Translations under genes and position numbers: made by a program | The notes under the pieces: model-generated | Told to the model about the DNA's origin: nothing | Database searches by the model: none | The model's input: only the letters and a program-made list of their open reading frames with translations | NCBI GenBank assembly: GCA_002794735.1 | Contig: NBAZ01000066.1 | Coordinates: forward strand, 1-24,370 | Length of the DNA: 24,370 bases | Direction of reading: 5' to 3' | DNA from: Pyrrhoderma lamaoense | Taxonomy: Eukaryota > Basidiomycota > Agaricomycetes > Hymenochaetales > Hymenochaetaceae | Part shown: positions 11,246-21,390 of the stretch, piece after piece | Layout: the number at the start of each line of letters is the position of its first letter | Position numbering within the stretch: the first letter of the stretch is position 1

Positions 11246-13165
11246 TTAGGATACAACCTCAACGAACGACGGGTGTCTCTCACTAGAAAAACAATATAAT
11301 AAAAACGATAACTGGAACTGGAATGTCATCTAGAGTGAAGTGGAAACAATCGAGGTCTCTTTCTCTTTTCTTTTGCTGTTTTTTTTTTGGTTTCTTTCTG
11401 CATAGAAAATATATCTGAAGTATAGGATCCGGATATAACTCACTCTGTTGCGTTATGAATGGTCCTTTTTTTCTTGCTTTTATCGTTGTATGCTATGCAT
11501 GTATGAATGTATAAGGTTGTTGTGTTTTTTGTGTTGTAATTGGTTATTGATACGTAGACTATATAGATATTTTTAGACGGTTTGCGCTTCCTTAGTGTGC
11601 CTCTGAAAGTTTGCTTTTCATGACTATAAGTCCATTTGGAGGATGAAATGAGGAATGAGGGGGAGAGGAATATACTTAGACCGTTTTCAAGAGTATCTTT
11701 TGGTTATGAAGAGTTATTGAGTCATAATAAGGTCGAAGTATGTGTTAGTACCTACCTTCCATATTACTCTATAATACGCAATATCTTAGTTTCCTAACAA
11801 ACCATAACTAGAAATCAACTAATCCGAGATATTATACAGTCAGCATATGATGGATGCAAGTGTAATGTATGTGAAATCCTCGTCCGATTTGCACAATAAT
11901 TGCATTTCTCGAATTGTTTAGATAAAATAGTTGTATTGTTAGAACGGTTAGAAAGATCTGCTTTGGGGCATTCTCCCTATGCCGAGACTGATGGATATAT
12001 ACACTACACATTGTACACACCATTCTGAACAATACCAGCAACTTGAGGGAGATCTGCAGTGGGTGATAAATATGACGAGGGTGGAGACTGAATTTCTATC
12101 GCTGTTGATTCTATGACTTTGTCAATTATGTGGGAATACAAGTAATAATAGAGCTATACAAGTTTATCGACACATGAACAGGATTAGTATTTATTTTTGT
12201 TAAGTGCTGAAGGTCTAAGATCAACCTGGGAAAAAGGGAGTGAGGCGATCGCGGTTGCGGTTGGCGCACGACTAACGCAGCTAAATGAACTAAGGGAGGT
12301 GCAGGGTCAATGAGATTCGCGTTGCAGTCTAGACGGGTCAGGTAAATTTGAGGATCACACACGCACACACACACGAAAAATAAGAAGCTCGAGGTTGAAG
12401 AAGGAAGATCGAAGGGCGATGAAAACAGTGGGATGCGCGTCCTCTTTCCTATACGAGTACAAGTACACACCCATCATCAGCCCTGCTTAACACTTTGCTC
12501 AGCGCTTTATTCGTATTCGTGTCAGAGATTAGGGCAATCGGCAAGGACGTTGAGGACGAGGATTATTTCTTTGAGCACCGATTTGTGCTACGGCCACAAC
12601 TATACTATCAACGACTTGGAGCTCGTTCTCGAAGACACAGATCTCAGCAAAGTCTTCGTTCGTACTTCAAATTGCACTCACATTCAACCGTTAACTTCAT
12701 TGACTCAATTCTATACCATCGAGTTCTGCCACCACTTTGGGATTGTAATCACCTTCCATACTTGTCAACTACTATACTATCTAGTTCATTCTTACCAGCT
12801 AAGTCGTCGATATCCGTGCCTTGCTTTCGACGGTCACCTTTGCCTTCATACTCCCAGCGATTTACTCGACCTCTCTTGTCCCTTGCTCGGAGATTATCAC
12901 CTTCTGTCAACGTTTCGCGTTCGGTACGGCTAGGCGTAGCAAAAGCTATTCATCCACCTCCGCATCCACTCTTGCTGGACTCTATAGTACAAACCCCGAG
13001 CCTTATAGCGATCGAAATACTAAAACTGCTTATACGATCAATAAGTGTATAGCCACCAATACTGATAAAATATCCTCCAGCCATTGTCGTAATCACGCAA
13101 AGAATAATTTTTGTATTACCAATCTCATTCACAAAGCAGCATCAGGCTCTGGACCAACTAGATCT
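11246..13165. other. Intergenic region, 3' end of the MFS gene and 5' region of the phosphatase gene
   Basis: T-rich sequence after 11245 fits a 3' untranslated region. From about 12430 to 13165 several frames stay open (12433-12933, 12495-13052, and 12821 onward, which is continuous with the phosphatase frame), but none contains a recognisable motif. The composition is C/T-rich, as in fungal promoters and leaders. I read 12430-13165 as promoter and 5' leader of the phosphatase gene; an N-terminal extension without an upstream ATG in that frame is unlikely but possible. Confidence 0.5.
12356..12374. repeat. (CA)n microsatellite
   Basis: A short run of CA dinucleotides, with one G interrupting, lies in the intergenic region ahead of the phosphatase gene. 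It is likely length-polymorphic. No function can be assigned. Confidence 0.8.
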
Positions 13166-16100
13166 ATGCACAACGATAATAACAGTAACAACAACGAAAA
13201 TAGTAGGTTCTCGGATAATGTTTACTCTGATTCATGGAGTACACAAGCGTACGAGACGAGTCCTCGTAGGGTGCATCATAGGCGGGACTACTACGGGAGT
13301 AGAAATGCTGTTTATAGCGACTACAGCTCTTATGGTTCTTTAAATTCTTTTGGGTCGTTTGGGTCTTCATCTTCATCTTCTCCGTACTCCGGTAGGCGAC
13401 ATGGTGGTAGTAGACGCTACAGCAACAGTTATCATGCTCGTTATGATAGCCGATACGATCCGTTTGAGGGGTATGAAGAGGACTATGATCATTGTGATGG
13501 GAGGAATCGTCGTCCTCCGTACGTTGATGCGTATAGCAGGCCTTACTACCGTGATGAAGAGTATGAATTTGAGTATGAGTATAATGGGTTCGGAGAGGAA
13601 TATGAAGAGGAGTTTGGGGTGGGTGATGATGTGCCGTGGTACAGGTCTTCTTTAAGAGGACAGGAAGGTTCTAGTCGTTCTATCACTGATAGAACTGGTG
13701 CTAGTGGTAGTAGGGATGATAATAGGCGCAATAACAACAACTCGCATCCTGGATCTTCACGTAATCTGAGTACATACGCTCATAATCGTTCAAATGCTCA
13801 TACTCGAACAACCTATGATGACTATGGACATCCTCGACGACGAACGTCTTCACAATCTCCGTCTCCACCTCCACCCCCTATAGCGGACTGTCCATCAGAA
13901 GAATACCTATCTATTGCATCTCAGCCTTCTTATACCGTCAACACCGTCTCCTCTTCCTCCTTGTCTACCAGCGACACCTCTCCTACCACCGTATCTGCCC
14001 CACGCAAACTAATCATCCTGGACTTGAATGGTACCCTCCTAGTCCGGATAAATCGATCTGTCCCCCATCCACGTCCTTATATGCCAACGTTCAGGAGTAT
14101 CTCCTATGCGAGGATACACGTAGCTGGTTGGATACGATGGTTTGGTCGAGTGCTCAGCCGCATAACGTTGAAAAGATGGTAAGGAGGTGTTTCTTTGATG
14201 AGAGGGTACTTGGGGAAGAGGGTGAAGGCGAGGCAAGAGTAAGGAGAAGGAGGGGGGGAAAGGGTTAAGAAGCTTTAAGGATATATGGACGGGGAAGTTG
14301 GTTGCTGTTTGGGCTCGGGATACATTAGGATTGTCAAGAAATGACTATTGTACGCCGTCTATTTTTTAACTCACTTTAATCCTTCTCATTATAATCTTCC
14401 TGACGTTTGCTCCTTTTCTTTATACATATGTCGTATATTTACTTCCGTTTCTATCTTTAATCTGTATTCGCAAAACACTAATGATGCGATCGACTCCCAT
14501 AAATTGGATGCTCAATTTGTTTTCACTTCCCTTCCATGCACTCTTCAATCTCTCCATACATATAGCCCGAAAAGCCAAAACAGTAAAAGACCTGGCGAAG
14601 GTTTGGTCAGCTCTTTCAAGCTCTGATTCGAATGCGGATGGTACTAGCATAGTCACGATGCACGAACGACGTTCCTTCTCGACGACTCACCTGATAAAGT
14701 CCGTCTACAACCGTTTAACCATATTTGTATCAGGGTGTATGGGGTTGAAGATAGAGAGAGGGATGTTAAAATTAAGATGAAGGAGTTGGAGATGAGGGAT
14801 GTGAGAGAGAGGGAGTTGAAGGAAATGGAGAAAGAGAAGAGGATCGAGGTGAGGAAGGTTTGAGTGGAGAGAAGGCGGACGGACGGAGAAGGAGGAGAAT
14901 ATGCTGGAGGAACACTCCCAGACCTTCACTAAAGCTGGCGTAGATACTGGCGCTGATATTGATACCAGTGTGGAACCAAGGACTAGTGTAGATGAGCCAG
15001 GATCCGAGGCTACTAGGGACAGTGAAAACAATGAGTATGTCGGAGGTGTCGTGAATATGGAGGGCAGCGAAGTGGCAGAAGAGTTGGATACCGAAACGAT
15101 AAACGGCTTCAACGTAGAAAGGATAAAAAAGCGAAGAAGAAGTTAGAAAAGAAGCAAAAGCTTGTTCAAGGCTCTATACCGAGCCATAGACATGAACACA
15201 CGCAGAAGCATAATCAAGAACAGGAGCAAAAACAGATTCCGTCCAAAAGTGGGTGTGTAGATGAACACAGTAGCTATGATGAGACGCTCCTCGCTATCAT
15301 TGGTATACTTGAAGCTATCAAGTATGAGACGAACGTTGCGGGGTGGATACGTGCTGGTGGTCTTTGGGCAGCTTCGAACCCACAAATTAAAGATGATTTG
15401 AGTACGGGGACAGAAATTTTCGTTGTTCCGAATCATATACCTGGTCGTGTACGAGCTGAATCGCCTACTGATGCTGAAGTTGATGAGATAGAAGGGTTGG
15501 AAGAGCTAGGAGAATTAAAAAGCTGGAAGGGTTAGAAGGGGGAGACAAGGTTAATGAGGTACGAGATGCGGATGCGGCAGATAGAGCTAATGAAATAGTT
15601 GAAGCCCCGCCAACGTCGTCTTCACCTACCCCTTCACCTATCCTGAAACGTACACGTCCAGACGACCTGCCTGACTACAGGATCGGCTCAAATGGTGGCG
15701 GTGATGAGCGGAGTTGGTACTTAGACTCAGAGCTACCCAGATCTCCATCAAAGAAGATACGATATAGTGATCCTGAGCGTTCGTCTTCTTTGTTAGAACG
15801 AATCGAAGGAACTGGCACTGTAGAAGCCCTACGGGAAACGACGCACAGACAACGACACAAGTAGTTGTGGATATGTCAATATCTTCCTCTGATTCTTCTT
15901 CTCTTCTCTCTTCCGTTGCTCAGCCTCCTTCCGAATCAACTCTGCTCCCTTTCGATCCACCTGCTCAATTGGTCCATCCTCTGCCACAGGACATCGGAGA
16001 AAGCAAGACTCGAAGAGTCCACAAGGAAGTCGTTTCCGTTCGTAAAGCTCAAGAAGTTGAAACAGACATCAACACGCAACTTGAAAGCAATAACACAAAT

Positions 16101-16253
16101 GCAGGAAATGAGGTTCCTACTTCACGTGAACCCCCTGAAACTGCAAAGATGTGGTTTGAGGATAAGGCAACGTTTGATCATTGGGTCTCACGTGGCCGAT
16201 CCGTTTTGAAGGAGATGGGGATTAAGGAGCGTGATGGGATATATGTCGTTTAG
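13166..16253 (+). CDS. FCP1-homology (NIF-type) HAD phosphatase with long disordered N-terminus
   Basis: HAD-superfamily FCP1/SCP-like proteins remove phosphate from Ser/Thr, for example on the RNA polymerase II tail. The first in-frame ATG (13166) opens about 270 low-complexity residues rich in Ser, Tyr, Arg, Asp and Asn. The catalytic domain starts with RKLIILDLNGTLLVR (about 14005-14050). EDTRSWLDTMVWSSAQPHNV follows (second motif, WSSA), then AVWARDTLGLS, KTVKDLAKVWSALSSS and FLLDDSPDKVRLQPFNHICI (DD motif). A charged helix follows, then YDETLLAIIGILEAIKYETN with VAGWIRAGGLWA, a Pro/Ser tail and a final MWFEDKATFDHWVSRGRSVL. The first motif is DLN rather than the classical DLD, so catalysis by the usual mechanism is uncertain. 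One intron is clear (14350-14565, 216 nt). Frame steps of one base fall at TT 14090-14091, G7 14252-14258, about 14640-14665, TTT 14859-14861, A6 15125-15130, A5 15517-15521 and CCC 15827-15829. Domain order stays intact throughout. Confidence 0.85.
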
Positions 16254-16610
16254 ACGGTCTGTTTGGGAGATTGGAACTTGTCTTATTGATTTTTACTTGA
16301 TTTTCTTCTGTTTCTTACTTTTAATGGTATCTGGTACTTTGTTTTTTAAGTGAATTGGGCCGTGTTTTGATTTCTTTCTTCTGGTTGTCTTGATCTAGCG
16401 CATCTGATATATAATTAGCATCTAGTATCCATCAATATCAGTAGTAGTTTCGCTCTTTATCTATCAAAGATGATTATGCAAAGGCTTAATATGCAATGGA
16501 CAAACCAGTCTGGATATATGTAAGCTCGTCGGTGAGTTTGTGTTCTGGTCTGAACCTAGATCGTCTCCAATAACAATTTAACTCAGATGTAGCTGTATCT
16601 GGAACCTCAT
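16254..16610. other. 3' flank of the phosphatase gene
   Basis: T-rich sequence after the stop codon (about 16260-16400) fits a 3' untranslated region and polyadenylation zone. I see no coding sequence or structured element in the remainder. Confidence 0.5.
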
Positions 16611-16821
16611 ACATATGACCTTATTATCGTGGAGATGACTATGAATATGAGTATTTTGAGTTTGGGCTGAGAGGGTTATGTAGTGGGCGATGAAGTACAG
16701 GAGGCTCTAGTCATTCTATCACTAGTACTATTCCAGCCCTAGTAGGGGTTATGTTTCACGCAACTACAACTGTCGTTATGGGTCTTCATGTAATTTAAGT
16801 ACATTTCATACTCATACACAC
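16611..16821 (+). pseudogene. Decayed partial copy of the phosphatase gene's low-complexity region
   Basis: This stretch aligns by eye with about 13540-13810 of the phosphatase gene. CCTTATTATCGTGGAGATGA matches CCTTACTACCGTGATGAAGA, and the reading continues as PYYRGDDYEYEYFEF against PYYRDEEYEFEYEY. Then GTGGGCGATGAAGTAC matches GTGGGTGATGATGTGC, CTCTAGTCATTCTATCACTA matches TTCTAGTCGTTCTATCACTG, and CTTCATGTAATTTAAGTACA matches CTTCACGTAATCTGAGTACA. It carries stop codons and several gaps, so it is not expressed as protein. A further short resemblance to the catalytic motif-I region may exist near 16855-16905 (GATCTAGTTCGTATTCG), but this is weak. Most likely a partial tandem duplication that has since decayed. 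Confidence 0.7.
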
Positions 16822-17304
16822 GTCTGGTATCAACAGTGTTCTTGACTATTTTTCTTGACTACTTATTGATCTAGTTCGTATTCGTAAACATCTCCTGCCT
16901 TTAGTTTGTCTTAAATGTCTCTGTAACGTAGGTAGTAAAAAGATGACTGAGCGAGTAGCTGAACTCCATAGAACGGACTGAAATTAGCGTACTTGTAACA
17001 TATATACAGCAGATAGAGATTGCAGGACGCCAGAGGACGCTTTGCTTCCAAATAGCATACATTATGTCTGAGAAATATTATTTAACCTCAGAGGTTGAGA
17101 GCGTGTGAGCTCTGAGACACCTGGCCTACTCCACACAACATGAACTACAGGAGTGCAAACAGCCGCCCCAGTCAATGAGCAAGTACGCACTGTAACCCAT
17201 ATTCATTTTTTTTAAATTTTTGTTCTTTTGTCTTCTTTGCTTGTGTGACTAGAAATTTTTCTTTACTAATTCAATATTTTTTAATAAATCGGAGATCACT
17301 CAGC
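16822..17304. other. Intergenic region upstream of the orphan gene
   Basis: No gene seen. The last 100 bases before the ATG at 17305 are T-rich (about 17205-17285), as in a fungal promoter or leader. The first part may be further decayed remains of the phosphatase copy, which I cannot align with confidence. Confidence 0.45.
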
Positions 17305-18959
17305 ATGGTTGCACTGAATCAAATTTTCAGTCAACTTTGCAAAAAGGTAAGCACACTACGATATATTCATAAGCACACCTTCAGTCAACCTTGTAAAGCT
17401 TAAGATCTCTCGCAGGCTATTCCACTTGATTCAGCCATGATACAGAAAAAGTCAACGCAGACAACCCCCTCTCTTCAAGGGACATTCGACCAAGATTCCA
17501 TTTACTATTTTAAGACCAAGACTGGCTGCTACGGGTTTCTACATACCGAAAGAAAGAATAGTAATGATGATACACACGTAAATAGACCTCTTTCCCCAGA
17601 GGAGTGTAAAGCTAATTACTTCGCATTCGGCGACGAGTCCACAAAAGATAATCTTTATACTCTGTCTTACCAATATGGACATTATAAATCCCCCAAAATT
17701 TATTGTTCCGAATTGGGGATAATCAATGCTGTCAAGATCGATCTGTCCGAGCTTCAAAAGTTTAATAGTCCTCGTTTTCATGTTTCAGTTAGGGATATAT
17801 TTGCTGCTCTTCACATTTATGCACAAGGCTTCACTAAGTTTGACGACAAATTCCGAGGAAAAACATCTATCACTGATACAAATGTACGCTTTGGAATTTA
17901 TACATCATCGTGGTTTACATATTTCCCAAGATACATCGAAGAGCGGAAATCTATTGAGGAAAGGGACAAAAAGGCTGATGGAAAGAGGCACAAAGGAGCT
18001 ATGAAAAAAAGATTAAAAAAGATGGACTTCACAACTTCAACGTGAAACAGAATTTAAAACCTGGACAGATAACTCTCGAAGCGCCATTATCATTGAAATG
18101 GGGATCACGCATCTTCAGGGCTATCAATAATAAAACCAGTGGTTATGAATCTTATAACAAAAGATTATATGAAAATGTATGGCATCGAGATCTCAGAAAT
18201 TTCTCGAAAAACGAACCATGGGAGGTTGAAATACCATCAGTAAAACAATCTGAGCTTGTCTTCTACTATTACGGGAGTCCTAAAAAGAATGGAATTAAAC
18301 TGTCTGGGCTTATTGGAGAAGTAGAAGTTGGAAAGTGCTACTTTGTCTCGGAGCATAAAATGCCTTCAACTCAAATTCGTCGCTGTGGTATCATCTATAT
18401 TCGGGACACTGAGAATATTGAAGGGGTTTTTTATGATGGAGAAAAGATACAAGTCATGACATCTCATAAAAGTGAGGGATTAAAAAATGTCGAAAAGATA
18501 GTTGATCTTAGAAGAATTCTCTATATGGATTATGATTCTAAATCCGAAATTAAAGATCGATTCACCAAGCTGGTAGATATTCTCCAGAGAACAGGAATAG
18601 AATATAAATCCTCTGGGACATGGGCGATATTTGCACTTGGAATAGGCCGGCGCATGCTTCCCAAGTTGAAAACAAATATCGACAGGAATGAATCTGTCGT
18701 TAAGTTGCTTGTCTCAGTAGTAAGGGGAAAGTGCTTCAAGTACATTGTGAACCAATGGTGGGAAGTCAAAGAAAGTAGTTCTTACGGAGATTTTGAAAGA
18801 AATATATATTGGAGTACATACGGTAAGCTCAACAAATATGAAAAGGGGTATATCGGGTCATATCAGTACCGAAACAAAGGCCAACAAGTAGTCCAAAAGC
18901 GGAGGATCATGACAGAGAGAGTGCGAGATCAAGGTCCAGTTCCAGTGGAAGATCAGTGA
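17305..18959 (+). CDS. Unrecognised 528-residue protein (two-exon orphan)
   Basis: I recognise no domain. The ATG at 17305 starts a 14-codon exon (MVALNQIFSQLCKK); a 69-nt intron (17347-17415, GTAAGC...CGCAG) joins in phase to AIPLDSAMIQKKSTQ and a long open exon ending at TGA 18957-18959. The frame steps once, at the A6 run 18015-18020. One more A makes the two halves (17416-18045 and 18042-18959) a single protein of 528 residues, reading LKKDGLHNFNVKQNLKPGQI across the join. The protein is rich in Lys, Tyr, Ile and Ser, has no clear membrane helix or signal peptide, has a Lys-rich stretch around the join, and ends in a charged tail (RRIMTERVRDQGPVPVEDQ). Blocks worth searching are YENVWHRDLRNF, FYYYGSPKKNGIKLSGLIGE and TWAIFALGIGRRMLPK. 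It has one intron where neighbours have many and is visibly more AT-rich, which may mean lineage-specific origin or a mobile source. Alternative: two separate short genes, unlikely given the in-phase continuity. Confidence 0.7.
17326..17397. repeat. Pair of near-identical 18-nt direct repeats across the orphan's first splice donor
   Basis: TTCAGTCAACTTTGCAAA (17326-17343) recurs as TTCAGTCAACCTTGTAAA (17380-17397), 54 bases later. A second short match, AAGCACAC, occurs at 17349 and 17371. One copy lies in exon 1 and the other in the intron, so a small local duplication probably contributed to the intron. Confidence 0.6.
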
Positions 18960-19571
18960 GAACGCAAACTTCAAATACAATGATAAATAGGTCTGCAAGC
19001 CCACGACGTGCACATCAATAGGAAAGTAATGAATAGAAAGGTTCACAGGCATATTCGTAGCTTTATCAAGTCTAATGTGGTCAAGCCTCTGATTTTCTAA
19101 AATAAATTTATAACGCTGCATGTACTATGTAATTATGCTACAACTATAATGAGAACTTTGTAAGATTCTTGTCACTAGCCATACTTTATCTGCTCATTTA
19201 CATGATAAAACTTAAGCCATAACGAGAATTAAGCAAATTAAGTGCTCAGCATTATACAAGCCACCAAAGAGAGGAGCATAGAAGTAATAATAAAAGGAAG
19301 ATGCTGAATGTGCATATAAACAAAGGAGAAGCCAAATGCAAAGCACCTGCTTCTGCTTTGTAGCGGACCATACCACTGTAGTCAGATACTGGCAGTTTGT
19401 GAAGGAGCAGACCTCAAAAGTGAGGGAATTAGGGGTGCGGGTGATAGTATTGATTAATCTGAGTTGTTGTAAAATCTTGGATGTGATTTCTGGGACAATC
19501 TATTAGATATCCAAAGTATGATTACTACACCCCGATTTGGGCAATAGACCCTGGAATACATTCGCCAGTCC
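18960..19571. other. Intergenic region, nothing recognised
   Basis: Between the two orphan genes. I see no coding sequence, tRNA or strong hairpin. Stops occur frequently in all plus frames; the one minus-strand open frame (18858-19121) has no motif and lies opposite the end of the orphan gene. Confidence 0.5.
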
Positions 19572-21390
19572 ATGCGTAACCTCGTGTTCTACATCTGCGC
19601 ACTCTAAGCTTTCCAGGTTCAACTTACGCACCAAAACCAAAACGTCTGGAGGACCTATTTACCAGTACTATTTCCGCGACGGCAACAGTCGAGCATGAAG
19701 CTCTTCGTTGGTTGTAGCACACAAAGTTGTAATGGTGGAGGCACGTGTGAATATTCATGAGCTTTATAATGCTGCTATCATCGCTGAAGAATTATCAAGA
19801 CAACTCGGCGAGCTTGCTAACACAATGTCTTATGTAGAGGCTGCTATTTTTGGGCTCGAGCTCAAAGAAACTGCAGAGAAGGCTGAGGATGCGGAATGTC
19901 AAGCCCAACATCGGCTGGGTGAAGTAAGAGTGGGATCAGAGCATGCTGCGATTGAGGAAAGAAGAAAGGCGAAGGACATGTCCAAGATGTTAGCAAACAG
20001 GCGGAGATCAAGAAATACATACTTTCTGCAAGCTTGGGGGTTGTAAGAGATGAACTTGTGGCTTCTATCGCACCCCCTTGAGGCAGCGATTTTCTGATGC
20101 TAGGGAAGCTGAAGAACCTGATCAATTCCATGTCCAGAAAGTAGAAGAGCTCCTTGCAGAGATCTATCGATTGGCCAATGAACTTGTGGTATGTATATCT
20201 TCTTATCATGATGAAATGTATCTTATTGCTCACTACCTCTGTAGGGCCAAGAAGCGAGTTGCGCCATAAAGGTTGACACTGTCAAAGAGAAACATGATTG
20301 TCTTTTGCACGAAGCGCTCCAAGAATCTAAGGTGGGTTGGTCAGACTCAATAAAGTATAGACTTTTCCGATAACTATTTAGACCGAAGCAGGCGATACTC
20401 ACGCTCAAGATATCTATTCAATTCGGTTCCAGTCTCAACAAGTGGTTGGACAACACAACGCTGCTCGCAAGTCTTATATCGGAGAACTCAAGAAAGAGTG
20501 TGAAGATACCCTTGATTTTAAGATCAAGACAATTATCAACTCCCAAGCGCTATACAAGATGTACTGACTAAAGCCAAATCAGCTCCTGCTTCTTTTGTAT
20601 CGGATATTGAATCATCAAGAAGCAACTCATAGGGAGAGTCGCAGAAAACATCAATGCTCCATCTACATCCGAGGTTCTTCAATTGACGCGTGAATTATCT
20701 TCTGCGGGCGATGAAACAGTAGCACTCAAAAAGGTTCTTTATGCACAGCATGAACAGGTTGTTACTGGTCTGCGTGTGGTCTACAGGATGTGGCGGACCA
20801 TACATCGATGGAAATCAACGGTGTTGAAGCAGATAACGAAGAGAAAGACAACACAATTCCTCTGTATGTGAAACTGTTGAAGCTCTTCGTTAAAGTCACG
20901 ACCCCCAAACTTGGCATACCTCTTTTCCGTATCCTCTTCAACTTCAATTGTAGGAGTCTCACACTATCCCTCTTTTCTCTTTTACTCTCTCCATATACAT
21001 CTCTCTCTCAACTTGCATACATCACGAACATTATTTGTATTTCTCATCTCATACTGTAATCTGTTGTGCATCATCTTTATACATGTTATCTCATGTGTTT
21101 ATCTTCATTTCTTTTCACCTCTATGCTTTAACAATATTGATCTTTCAACTCGTTATCCAACTTTCTATCTTTTTTTCATGAATCATTTTCCTCTATTTTT
21201 CGCCCATTTCGTATCTGCGCGAGAGAAAGAGTGCTATCTAACTCGTGAACATGTTCTTTCGCTATCTTTTTTCAGGTTGAAGGAAGACATCACACACCTA
21301 ATAGATCAGCGCGAAAAATACAAAACAGGACAAGCTACAGCCTTAAAGAACAAGAAAAAAAAGGAGGAGGGGGGCGATGAAGAAATCTGA
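19572..21390 (+). CDS. Unrecognised helical, charged protein, probably coiled coil
   Basis: I recognise no family. The coding blocks are Glu/Lys/Ala-rich and helix-like: NIHELYNAAIIAEELSRQLG, ELKETAEKAEDAECQAQHRL, SKQAEIKKYILSASLGVVRD, FHVQKVEELLAEIYRLANEL, KHDCLLHEALQESK, YIGELKKECEDTLDFKIKTI, LIGRVAENINAPSTSEVLQL, and MEINGVEADNEEKDNTIP. A final exon from about 21276 encodes LKEDITHLIDQREKYKTGQ and a Lys/Glu tail to the TGA at 21388-21390. Two introns are clear and in phase: 20189-20244 and 20332-20381. A third, long one (about 20897-21275, T-rich) is likely. The start is uncertain: ATG 19572 with a 41-nt intron (19576-19616) gives a plausible N-terminus. At least six one-base frame steps occur (about 19707, 19989, C5 20073-20077, 20551, 20610, GG 20786-20787). 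Most can be read as under-called bases, but so many in one gene leave a pseudogene possible. Confidence 0.5.

Noticed and set aside
12126..12470. Minus-strand open frame of 114 codons with a Cys/Val run
   Set aside because: The run is the translation of the CA microsatellite, and the rest lacks any motif or splice context.
12433..13052. Two overlapping plus-strand open frames ahead of the phosphatase gene
   Set aside because: They overlap in different frames, show no recognisable domain, and have the C/T-rich composition of a fungal promoter or leader.
14348..14626. Plus-strand open frame of 92 codons
   Set aside because: It lies mostly within the 216-nt intron of the phosphatase gene; the coding part is read in another frame.
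20911..21390. Plus-strand open frame of 159 codons with many Phe and Leu residues
   Set aside because: Its first part is T-rich intron-like DNA; only the end, from about 21276, looks like a charged coding exon.
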